A DNA stretch of 64,000 nt from Erythrocercus mccallii (Eukaryota > Chordata > Aves > Passeriformes > Dicruridae): assembly GCA_013397435.1 (NCBI GenBank), contig VZRG01001692.1, forward strand, positions 37,795 through 101,794, read 5' to 3'. The notes beneath the pieces were generated by a model, which searched no databases, had not been told where the DNA came from, and worked only from the letters and a program-made list of their open reading frames with translations. A program made the translations under genes and the position numbers. Shown here piece after piece: positions 28,401-36,600 of the stretch. Each line of letters starts with the position of its first letter. Positions within the stretch are counted from its first letter, which is position 1.

Positions 28401-31400
28401 GCATAAAGAATCATTAAAAAAAAAACCCAACAGGATTAAGTTTATGTGTAAAGTACCTAGGATTTCTTGTAAAATGACAACACCTGACAAGCTTTGACAT
28501 TTTAAGTAAAAAGAAATGCACTTAAGGTGATGCGATCACTGACGCATGTAAGAAAATATATTTAAAGCAAAGAACACAGCAGCTCTTTGATATGGAAAAT
28601 GGTATTTTTTCAATGGTATTTTCTGCTGTACTGTTTAGAGAACAGTTTATTAAATCTAAACATGCAGCAACTCTAACAGGTTCACAGCAACCTGCACCGT
28701 GTCACTAGGACATGTGTATCACCTTGTGGATGTGATTCTCCTGGACAGCTTAGAACCTGTGAATGATGTGTAATCATTTGTGAACTAAAAATAATAGAAA
28801 TAAATCCAAAACACAGCACTAAACCAGCTACTGGGAAGAAAATTAACTCCATCCCAGCCAAGACTAAGACATTCCTTTGGCAATTCCTTTGACTTCTGCT
28901 ACAAAACAAATGGAAACACCATTAACCAAGAAACAGGCCAGCTGTTTTCCACCCTCAGGGTCTCAGATACATCCCTTCTCAAGACCCATAAGCCTCCAGA
29001 ATAGCTGCTTTACATCTTCACGGCCTCATGTACATTCTTCCACATGACCAACAAGGGTCCTGTACTCATATAAAGTATTACCAACTATTAAAAAACCCAA
29101 AAAACTTGTAATTAGTCTTGTCTTGCTTTCCTCTCACCCTCAGAAACAGCCGACCTTTAGCCCTCATTTCCCTCAGGGCAGCAGGAAGTACAGTACTCCT
29201 CTTGTAGTTGCAATTGAAAACAACTGTTCAGTCAACACAAAGGGAGGAAAAACTTACAAAGTGCAAGGTGCTTGCTTATTGAACACGCTAAGATCAAACA
29301 ACATCTTCAGCCTCAATACATTTTTAACAGGTTTAGCTTCTTATTTTTAAACAATCTATCCTTATTTCATACACGGAAGGTACTAAGCAGCACAACAGCT
29401 ACTGGCTATTTCCAATTAGCTCTGTTTCGTTAACAAAGAACTAACGCATGCTTGTTGGCACGGAACACTTACTTGTACAAAATATGCAGTGGAGAAAGAA
29501 GTAACGTTTGTAGAAAAAGCAGCAATCATATTGAAGATGACAGCTAAGTGGATCACAATCTCAGCATTGTTACGGTCCCTATGCCTCCAGGATCCCAAAG
29601 CAGTGCCCTGGGCAACAAATGCAGGACAGCATGCTATGCCAACCCTCCATGTGCTCTCCCTAGGCTTCCAGTGCCCGTGCTCATCAAATTCTCAATGAGG
29701 TGGTCTGCTGAAAGCAAAACAAACTCTGCCCCCCAAAAAAACTAAAAACCATGGTTGTCTGTGGGCTCTGTAAGTAGCTGTTCATAATTCTTCAAGTGTC
29801 TGTGCTAATACCCACTCAGACGCCTGGTCACAGCCTACGCAAAAGCAAGACATTGTCACTACAAGTGCAGTGACTACAAGATTTGGTGTCTGATCTTAGA
29901 GCAGGCTAAGGGTCACAGCTCCTGGGGGGAAAAAAAGTGAAGAGATTATTCCAAGTAGCTGTCTTATAAATTTCAGAAAACAGGGATTTTCCTGAGGCAT
30001 GAAGAGGATGAAGCCTGTACTTTAGTCAGCTGAGCTTTAATATTGATGGGAGAGGTTTATCAGCCATGTGGAGCAGGCTGATATACGTTGACTAATCCAT
30101 TTTGAAATCCTAAGACACAAAATAGCTTGCCCTTTTACAATTGCAAAAAATACACACAAAAATATGAAGCAACAGCTTACAAGGCTTTGCCTTATTGAAG
30201 AAATACAAAGAAGCCTGAAGTACGGAGTGTGAAATTTCACCACTTCCAAAATTAACAGTCTTTTTGGGAAGAAATAGAAAAGAAACTCAAGTTCATAGGC
30301 AGTGTAAGAAGACAGCATCAGGTGAATGCCTCCATGGCTCCTTGCTCTTTCAGAGGGTAAGCGACAGGAGCTGCTTGGCCATCCCAGACCTGCACTAGCC
30401 AAAGTCTGTACCTATGGCAAACCCAGACCAGCCAGAGCTCCACTGCCTCCCAGACAGAGACATGCTGTGCAGCAGAACAACCTGCTTTGAGTTGTAGAGA
30501 GTTACCATCTTTCAGATATGTTGGGATGAACTAATTAGCTGTAGAAACAGGGATAATGAAGATGAACACACTGCCTAGGAGCAATCAGCAGCAGGACAAA
30601 GATGTGTAGCAACATTGCTCTTTTGTGGTCTGCTATAGAGCACACAGAAAGTACGGCAACAGAGAGCCTAACTGATCCCCACTCATCAATCTGGTCTAGC
30701 ACACTCACAGAAGAGGGATCCAGGTATTAATCCCAGATGAACTTCACCTTCACAACTCTACAGCAGAATTTGGCTTAAAGATCAATAAAGGCACACACTT
30801 TCTTTTTTTTCATTTTCCTATTTAAAATGCGTTTTCATCTACAACATTACATTAAAGCAACTTACACTAAAAGGGTTACTAGGATTTACCCTTTTAAAAA
30901 CTACTGAGCAGACCAAGTCCCTGTTTGCAGTTTGCTCAAGTCCAAAAGCAGATTTCAACAGGAGAAGCCTCTTGTACAGGTACAAAACGATTATTTTTTC
31001 CGCTGTCTCAAGATAGCATGTTCCAAATCCCTAAAGCTGACCTAAAGGTTAGCAGCTTGGTTCTTCCTCTATTAAAGGCAAAGCAACAACAGGCACAAGG
31101 ACAGCTACTCATTCTAAAGCCCTGGAGGGCTCAGTTACCCAAGTAACCCCTTCAGTCCACAGATGACACAACCCCTTGAAACACAAAATATGGCGTACTT
31201 CTTTTTATGTATATTAGTGCATTTACGTTAATGGAAACCACTTCAATATTAGAATATTCTACAGTTCCATCATAAGCCTTCAGTTGAACAGCAGGAGTAA
31301 GATACCACCACTAAACTGCATATGTAACCAGAACAAGACACAAATTTGTAAAATATACACAGAAATATTAAGTAATTGCATATGCATATCTACCTGGTTA

Positions 31401-33299
31401 GCAACTAAAGTGTCAGACTAAAAACAGTGGCTATACATAATTACCATCACCTCATTTTAATGGACATCTGTTAAAGAAACAATATTTATTTAAAATATTT
31501 GTTTATATTTATTCAACACCTTTTTGCCCATCTGTTCCACGAACAATTTCATAAATACTGACTATTGAAATCAATGCTTTAAACCATCATAGAAATTTTA
31601 GAAGTTACTTATATAATTTACAAACTTGCACTATCTGTATGGAAAGAAATAGTTTAAAGTATTAATAGGTAACCAAACGTTTAATTTGAAGAAATAATAC
31701 TAAGCCATTGCATAAATTATTTATCTTTGCCACATAAAGTTCATTTTGCTATAGAACAGCTAGTTACAGATGGTTTTCAGCACCAACAGGTGCTGAAAAT
31801 CAATTCCAGTAAAGGCAATTTTCTCTTTAATATAGGGCGGACAAGTAACAACAAAGAGAAGAACATTTCTAAATTAAGCCACAAATATTTGTCCTCTCCA
31901 CCCAGATCCCAGGTGCTTGTCACAGAGCACACCACCACTGTTTCCCATGACGTGGCGAACCACAACCGGTGAGCATGTCTATGTGGCCTTGTAAATTCAC
32001 ATATGCCACACATCCTGCATATCTCCCTAAAAAAAGTATTCCTTCCTGATACGTTAAATGACAATAAGTTCATCATTTGCTTAGTGATCCTTCTTATCTT
32101 TCAGTTACGCAACTATACAACTTGGGTGTGAGGCTAAGGGACATAATTTAGCAATAGACACATCATCGCATGAGATATGTTTGTAAACAAGCATGTCACT
32201 GACATTTGTAAGGTACAAATCATCATAGCATTCAGTTTCTCTCCACCTCTCATGCTGGTAACAGGACGGCATGATTGAAAAATAAAGCCACGGTTCATCA
32301 CAATAACATGAAGCTGATAATGCCTATTTCTCAACACCCGGTTAGGGGAAAGCAGGGGCAGGACAGCAACCCACACATAAACCCTACGAGCCCTTACAAG
32401 CTGCGGAAGAGGTTTTGCTTCGGCAGTGTCAGGCCTCCGGCTGTACCAGCTGTACCCAGGAGGTGAAGCCCTGGCACAGCCGGTCAGAGGCCACCGCTCC
32501 AACACGGCCATACAGGGGGACATGGCCTGTATGGCCACTATTTGCTTCCTAGCAATCAAAACCTTTCCTTCCAGCGCTGTTTCTCCACATCTCTTGAGGA
32601 GAAACATCATTTCTCACTTCAAGGATTCAAAAGAAAGCCCAGGAGTTATAGGCATGAATTTTAACATGCAAACATGTTAAACCAAACGTGAACACAGACA
32701 CACAAGTAAACAGAGCCTGTACAGCAACACCTCGGCAAAACAAACTGACGCCACACAGGCCAAGCAGCCCTTGGCAAGCCGTCCCCTCACACGCACCTAT
32801 TCAGAGAGAAGGCGATGCCCGGGGGAATAGGGTACGGCCACCTGAATAAACATTCAAATGTACGTTTCCACGAACCAGCAAAAATGCGTGGGCACACAGA
32901 CACATACACAAACCTGGCGGTCAGGGTGTTTCGAACCAAATTACAGGTCGGAGGAAGGTTTCAACGCCATCGCACTGCGAAGGCGAACCGAATCCGGCCG
33001 GCCTCCGCCTGAACGCCGCCACCGCCCCGGCGCAGGGAACCCACCGCCGCGGCCCGCCGTCCCCGGGCCTCCTCCCCGCCGCGGTCCCGGTCTCGGTCTC
33101 GGCCCCGGCCCCGGCCCCCGGTCTCCGAGCCCTCCGCGGCCAGCGGCAGCCCCGACGTGGGCTCCCTGGCTCGCTCCCCCCCCGCTCTTTCACTCGCCCG
33201 CCCGCCCGCAGCGGCCCGGGCAGCCCGTAAAGGCGCGGCCGCTGCCATGGCCCGGCCCCGCCGCCTACCCGGGCTCTTGAGGTTGTACCGGGCCTCCAT
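7176..33299 (-). CDS. UBE2J1: UBE2J1, ER tail-anchored ubiquitin-conjugating enzyme E2 J1 (complete, 8 coding exons)
   Basis: UBE2J1 is the vertebrate Ubc6-type E2. It is anchored in the ER membrane, takes ubiquitin from E1 and passes it to ERAD E3 ligases such as HRD1 so that misfolded proteins are sent to the proteasome. Coding exons on the minus strand are 33269-33299, 23977-24050, 22161-22292, 21531-21615, 20036-20141, 18068-18197, 14202-14333 and 7176-7448. They join in phase to 320 codons plus stop (human is 318). The UBC fold covers about residues 10-168. It contains the Ubc6-family TANGRF motif (79-84) in place of HPN, the catalytic Cys91 (KKICLSISGHHPETWQPSW) and a basic/acidic EERRALAKK helix (about 159). 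Ser184, the known stress-kinase phosphosite in human, is kept in ARQISFK. A polar, probably disordered linker (about 187-289) leads to a C-terminal membrane anchor at about 291-307 and a short lumenal tail ending NEYVFEL. The start ATG has G at -3 and +4. Confidence 0.97.
7449..14201 (-). other. UBE2J1: UBE2J1 intron 7
   Basis: A 6.75-kb AT-rich intron. I saw no exon-like coding similarity and no recognisable interspersed repeat. Around 11035-11070 there is a short imperfect repetition of GAGTCCAA-type units. Open frames, such as 135 codons on the minus strand at 11464-11871, look like chance. Confidence 0.8.
14202..14333 (-). CDS. UBE2J1: UBE2J1 coding exon 7 (variable linker)
   Basis: Codes for residues 187-230. 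The acceptor is TTGTAG|GCA and the donor ACG|GTATGG. It begins AEVNSS, as in human, and then runs into a Ser/Thr/Gly/Pro-rich sequence (RRSDAGPSTTSGLNHS...) that resembles mammalian UBE2J1 only at scattered positions such as LNHS and GAT. The length (44 codons) fits the position of the human exon, and phase 0 is kept on both sides, so I take it as the true exon despite the divergence. Confidence 0.9.
14334..18067 (-). other. UBE2J1: UBE2J1 intron 6
   Basis: A 3.7-kb intron, AT-rich, with one CR1 3'-end fragment (about 15568-15800). Nothing else recognisable was seen. A short GTAGTGGTGGTAGTAGTAG trinucleotide tract lies near 15257. Confidence 0.8.
15568..15800 (-). mobile_element. CR1 LINE remnant, 3' end
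   Basis: Reading on the minus strand gives a peptide trace of the CR1 ORF2 C-terminus (RFTLSVVKCWSRLPRGTLEPPALEMLKTWLDMTL). This corresponds to the family's usual V..WNRLPRE..E.PSLE.FK..LD pattern. It is followed by the 3' tail recognisable as the complement of TTTAGACTGGAATAGACCTC. The element is strongly 5'-truncated and diverged. Limits are approximate. Confidence 0.75.
18068..18197 (-). CDS. UBE2J1: UBE2J1 coding exon 6
   Basis: Completes Lys143 and runs to Lys186. The acceptor is GGGCAG|GTC and the donor AAG|GTAAAG. It contains the Cys pair in SQDFCCEMCG and the helical QADKEAKELARQISFK with Ser184. Relative to human the differences are conservative (CEMCGTSMK against CEGCGSAMK). Confidence 0.97.
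18198..20035 (-). other. UBE2J1: UBE2J1 intron 5
   Basis: A 1.84-kb intron, nearly half of it made up of one CR1 remnant at about 18700-19580. The rest is AT-rich with nothing recognisable. Confidence 0.85.
18700..19580 (-). mobile_element. CR1 LINE remnant with decayed reverse transcriptase and ORF2 C-terminus
   Basis: This is the longest CR1 copy in the window. On the minus strand it carries traces of ORF2. The RT catalytic neighbourhood (CTLSKFADDPKL) is near 19270-19300. The C-terminal part near 18700-18950 reads LEQIQCSATKVTEGLEHVSY, then a spaced VYDYLKGCCK, then ARLFSVAFSNR, all characteristic of avian CR1. Multiple frameshifts make it non-functional, and it is truncated at its 5' end. 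It sits antisense to nothing: it has the same orientation as UBE2J1. Confidence 0.88.
20036..20141 (-). CDS. UBE2J1: UBE2J1 coding exon 5
   Basis: Begins with two bases that complete Ile108 and ends with AA of Lys143. The acceptor is TTTTAG|TAC and the donor AA|GTAAGT. It codes for RTALLAIIGFMPTKGEGAIG followed by the SLDYTPEERRALAK helix, essentially identical to human. Confidence 0.98.
20142..21530 (-). other. UBE2J1: UBE2J1 intron 4
   Basis: A 1.39-kb intron. It carries a G-run tract on the plus strand near 20477-20508 and otherwise AT-rich sequence. The donor is the strong A|GTAAGT. Confidence 0.85.
20477..20508 (+). other. Canonical G-quadruplex-forming tract
   Basis: Four runs of at least four G (20477-20481, 20487-20490, 20495-20498, 20503-20508) are separated by loops of 4-5 bases, which satisfies the G4 consensus with tetrads to spare. 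It is on the strand opposite to UBE2J1 RNA, so the structure would form in the template DNA strand and not in the transcript. Confidence 0.8.
21531..21615 (-). CDS. UBE2J1: UBE2J1 coding exon 4 (catalytic cysteine)
   Basis: Codes for residues 80-107 plus one base. It covers ANGRF of the Ubc6-type TxNGRF motif and Cys91 in KKICLSISGHHPETWQPSWS. The acceptor is TTGAAG|GCA and the donor AGTA|GTAAGT. The final A joins TA of exon 5 to give Ile108. Confidence 0.98.
21616..22160 (-). other. UBE2J1: UBE2J1 intron 3
   Basis: A 545-bp intron with a short (TC)n tract near 22090-22106. Nothing else was noted. Confidence 0.9.
22161..22292 (-). CDS. UBE2J1: UBE2J1 coding exon 3
   Basis: Codes for residues 36-79 (44 codons, phase 0 at both ends). 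It includes the central beta-sheet of the UBC fold, DNLFEWHFTVRGPPDSDFDG, and the YHGRIVLPPEYPMKPPSI loop ahead of ILLT. The acceptor is TTTTAG|GAT and the donor ACG|GTAAGT. Near-identical to human, with Ile in place of Val at GGIYHG. Confidence 0.98.
22293..23976 (-). other. UBE2J1: UBE2J1 intron 2
   Basis: A 1.68-kb AT-rich intron. No repeats or coding similarity recognised. Confidence 0.85.
23977..24050 (-). CDS. UBE2J1: UBE2J1 coding exon 2
   Basis: Codes for the rest of Ala11 through Glu35: VKRLMKEAAELKDPTDHYHA then QPLE, the N-terminal helix of the E2 fold, identical to human as I recall it. The acceptor is TTCAG|CTG and the donor GAG|GTTTGT. Confidence 0.98.
25618..25972 (+). mobile_element. 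CR1 LINE 3'-end fragment
   Basis: Shows the classic avian CR1 3' terminal sequence in plus orientation: TTTAGATTAGATATTAGGAAGAATTTCTTTC, then the GAGGTGCTGGAACAAG and GATGCCCCATCCCTGGAAGTG blocks, ending near CTTCCCACCC...ATTCTA. It is antisense to UBE2J1 and severely 5'-truncated. The left limit is approximate. Confidence 0.9.
25985..26358 (+). mobile_element. CR1 LINE 3'-end fragment, adjacent copy
   Basis: A second CR1 terminal fragment in the same orientation and only about 15 bp from the first. It shows GTAGGTTTAGATTGGACATA, AAGTTGCCCAGAGAAGCTGT and CAGAAGGTGTCCCTGCC, ending CTGCCAACCCAAACCATT. Its internal sequence differs clearly from the first copy, which suggests separate insertions or different subfamilies and not a recent duplication. 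Confidence 0.9.
33083..33125. repeat. GGTCTC/GGCCCC hexamer array (GGGGCC on the minus strand)
   Basis: Seven hexamer units in register read, on the plus strand, GGTCCC, GGTCTC twice, GGCCCC three times and (after one extra C) GGTCTC. In the UBE2J1 transcript orientation the core is three GGGGCC units with neighbouring G-runs, lying in intron 1 about 150 bp from the exon 1 donor. Confidence 0.85.
33269..33299 (-). CDS. UBE2J1: UBE2J1 coding exon 1
   Basis: Codes for METRYNLKSP in human; here it is MEARYNLKSP plus the first base of Ala11. The donor is CCCGG|GTAGGC. The start context GCTGCCATGG has G at -3 and G at +4, a strong Kozak site. Confidence 0.96.
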
Positions 33300-33406
33300 G
33301 GCAGCGGACACCGCTCGCTCCCTCCGCGGCGGCTCCGGCGGCGGGGCAGGGGGCGGAGGAGGAAGGCCGGCCCCGGCCCAGCCCGCCTCACCTCGGGACA
33401 CTCCCC

Positions 33407-33415
33407 TGACGTGGC
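33407..33415 (-). promoter_or_regulatory. UBE2J1: Putative UPRE / XBP1-ATF6 site (GCCACGTCA)
   Basis: TGACGTGGC on the plus strand (GCCACGTCA on the minus) lies about 108 bp upstream of the UBE2J1 ATG. It matches the unfolded-protein-response element core TGACGTG(G/A) bound by XBP1s and ATF6. UBE2J1 works in ERAD, so such a site would make sense. Function is inferred from the motif and its position only. Confidence 0.5.
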
Positions 33416-33640
33416 AGCGGCGGCGACAGCCCCGCTGTGACCGCGGGAGGAGGCACCTGCCGCGCCGGCCCCGCCTCGGGCCCGGCCCCGGAACCGCAGG
33501 CGGGAGGGGCCGTGGTGCTGCGAGCCCGGGCCGCGGTGGCTGCGCGAGTGAAAATGCCCCTTCTGCGTCCCGGGCCCGGCTCCGCCCCGCCCCGGCCGCA
33601 GAGTCCCCGGGCCTCGGTGGGTTTGAAAGCTGGGGCTTGG

Positions 33641-36600
33641 TAAAGGCGCTTCCAGGACCCCACAGAGCCAACGCACTCCCAACAGACCTCACTGTAAGAC
33701 TTAGTAGCACCGTGTTTGTTGGTTTTCAGGATCCCAAAGTCTGTGTCATATGTTAATGATTATTATTTTGGGCAAGAATTATCAGCAAGAGCTTGACTTG
33801 GTTGCCACCTTTTCCATACCACAGTGACAGAGATATCTACATTTACAACTGTTTCTCTTCCACCTGGTTATAGGTGTACTACTATTGGGATAAAACTTTT
33901 AAGAACATACAGCTAAGAGAACATCTAAATTAAAGTGGTCAGAATCTCAGCAGTCTCCATTTCCTTTTGTTTCAGTACAAGCTGTAAATAAGAAACCACC
34001 TCTTAAGTGCTTTTCTTCATATGTTTGAAGCTCATATCTAGATCATATTGTCCTTAATTTCATCTGTGAAATGAATTGTTCTTAATTTCATATTACTTTT
34101 ATATTCTTCGTAACCATCTTTTAAAAATTAATTTTTTGTTTCGATGTCTTAGTTCTCTTCTTCTCACTTTGAATAGCAATGGCAAACAGTGGTAAATCAA
34201 AACATTTGAGTAGGTACATATTTTTCACCTCAGCATGTTCTCAGTATTACAAACAAATATGTGTGTTTCCTTTTCTGTTCTGTTGCACAGTGATGTGGTA
34301 ACAGCAATAAGTAAAGAAAGCAACATTACTCCTCCTGAACAACTAGCAGAATTTTCCAAGGGGCAAAGTGATTGTCCTTTTTACAGGACAAAGCACTGTG
34401 GATAATATAAAGGGTCATTAATGTATTGAGAGAGGAAAAGATGGCATCAGACCTTGGGGTTCCTTCTTACAACAAAAGCACTCTAGGGTACATTAAATGG
34501 CCAACAACTCTTGATGACATTTCAGCATTTCTAGCTAAGAATGGTTGATCTGACCACTTGAGACAGTGAGTTGCAGGCACTCACTGTCAGGTTCACAAAC
34601 TATTTTGGTCATAAGTATGCCCCATCTTTCCTTATCCTCCAGAGCCACCTTGCTGTGCAGATGGAGAAGGGCGTTGGGACAATCTGTCACTAATTGTGTC
34701 CTTCCCCAAAGTAGGAGAGAGGTATTTTCCATTCAGAAATCTGGATTTCCATGTAAAAAGTTCTGGAATCTATTTTCATTGCAGATAATTTTTGAAGTTG
34801 CATTATAACATGAATAGTATAAAGTGGTAGTTATTATGAACTACTTAAGGGTAATGTGGAGCTTAGCTTTGCTTTCTGGTCTCTGGCTTTTGACCCTTGG
34901 ATGAACTTACATTGTCTTTATATAGTTCAAGGAGGAAGCACCTGCATTTAATGTGAATCTTGGGCTTTCAGCTAAAAAAAAGATATATAGTCACGCTAAC
35001 TGCATGACAGCTAAGCACTATTGAAAATGAGCTGAATAGACTAAAAGCAAGAGAAATACCCTGAAAGGAGGTACGCATTTTGCCCATTTAAGTAAGCTAC
35101 AGAGTGGCCTGGCTGGGACCTGAGGGAATTGCCATGAGATATTGTGCAGAGTTAGCCGTACAAGGCTGCTTTCATTTTCAGATGTACTATTAGTTAAAAG
35201 TCAGAGCTGCAGGACCTGAATGCTGCCAAATGAAACTCAGCAGTTTCCTGCAAGGTAGCCAGCATACAGTTAAAGGTTTGGGGATTTATTCCTAACCCCA
35301 CATCTCAGCAGCTGCTTGGGGCACATAAGGAGCTGGCACTGCAGAGCTCTTGCACAGTGAGTGTTGCCAGTCCAGAAGCAGCAGCCTCCCTCATCTTCCT
35401 GCCTCTGGTTAAAAATACCCTTTGGACTTTTCATCTGCCTTTTGTTTAGACTTCTGCAGGAAGAAGCCATTTTGTACTAGAACTTGTGGGTTTTTAAAAC
35501 CAAACACCAAATATAGTAGCAAAATTGCAGTCAAATCCTACATGCTGGCAGCACTTCATGTAGCTTGTGTATCCTGTCATATGATCTAACTTGGTGAAAA
35601 AATAAACATGCTCAGCTGAAGCACATAGAAACTGAAAGTTTGCCTGAACACTGCTGCAACAAAGATTTTGTTATTTAATGCCACACTGAATCTGTGCTGA
35701 AAGTTTTTGCTCATGTTTATATGTACTTTTTTCTCTAGTTATCTTTGAATTAAAACTGACAGATCCACCTAGCTTCAGAGCAAAGTAGCATGTAGGCCCT
35801 TTTGGTGAAAAAAAAATTACAAAATTAATAATAATCATAAGGTTTGATAAAATGAATAATTTTTCAATTGAAAGTGTTTTTACTGAAAGAAAGGCCAAGT
35901 CAGAGTAAATGTATGGGCAGAATTCTGCTGAACCCTTGCAGACTATGGATACAGATTTCTGAGTGAGTCTTGAGGCTCACTTTATAGTTGATGGAGAGAA
36001 CTGGGAGTTCCTCTTGCCTGGAATAGATGTTAGCTGTACACACAACAAATCATGCTTTAAATATTCCTGCATTTTTTCAGTTATGTGCAAAGGGAGATTA
36101 AGCTACATCCTCTGTGTTCTAGACCACCCTAGTTAGGTATTTTCGTATGTATGTATGTACGTACGTATGTATGTATAGCTGCATCTGATATACATAGCTC
36201 TCAATACCTGAGAGAAATGTATCCTGCATTTCCCCTCAGTTTAGAAGAATTACAGGCATTTCAGTTAATATAGCCTCTTATTTTTAACAGTAAGATCCTT
36301 GAAGAACTGATTTTAAAGGTCCAAGAAGGGACATCGGCCAGTAGGAATGGGAATCATAAAGGTCAGCATGCAGAGTTGCAGGGATGCACACTAAGAAGCA
36401 TCCAGAAGGAGCCTACGAAGAGGGAGTTACTCCCCAAACCTCCCCTTTGGGAGGCAGAACACCTGTGTGACACAGGTTCAGTTTTTGCACAAAGATCTGA
36501 TGCATCAGAGCATGTTCTTACAAATCTCAGGGAAATATGCTAGGTAATGTGATACTGAAGTACTATTTATTTCTTTGTGCAGGTTGTATAATTGTATGAG

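Larger units (their letters stand above)
24051..33268 (-). other. UBE2J1: UBE2J1 intron 1
   Basis: A 9.2-kb intron. It holds two CR1 3' fragments in the same orientation (about 25618-25972 and 25985-26358). Its first 300 bases or so lie within the exon-1 CpG island, with hexamer repeats at 33083-33125. I found no additional exon in it. Several moderate open frames, for instance 121 codons at 30037-30402 and 158 codons at 32134-32610 on the minus strand, have no recognisable homology. Confidence 0.8.
32940..33640. promoter_or_regulatory. UBE2J1: CpG island over UBE2J1 exon 1 and promoter
   Basis: About 700 bp of very GC-rich, CpG-dense sequence stands out sharply from the AT-rich flanks. It spans the end of intron 1 nearest exon 1, exon 1 (33269-33299) and the presumed 5' UTR and promoter above 33300. 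No TATA box was evident, as is usual for a broadly expressed gene. The limits are judged by eye. Confidence 0.85.

Noticed and set aside
32134..32610. 158-codon minus-strand open frame upstream of the UBE2J1 island
   Set aside because: No homology recognised, no splice consensus joining it in phase to UBE2J1 exons, and it lies inside intron 1.
33157..33756. Plus-strand open frame of 199 codons, and minus-strand frames of about 250 codons, in the UBE2J1 CpG island
   Set aside because: High GC content removes stop codons by chance. The products are Pro/Arg/Gly/Ala-rich with no family resemblance, and the true frame here is only the 31-base exon 1 of UBE2J1.
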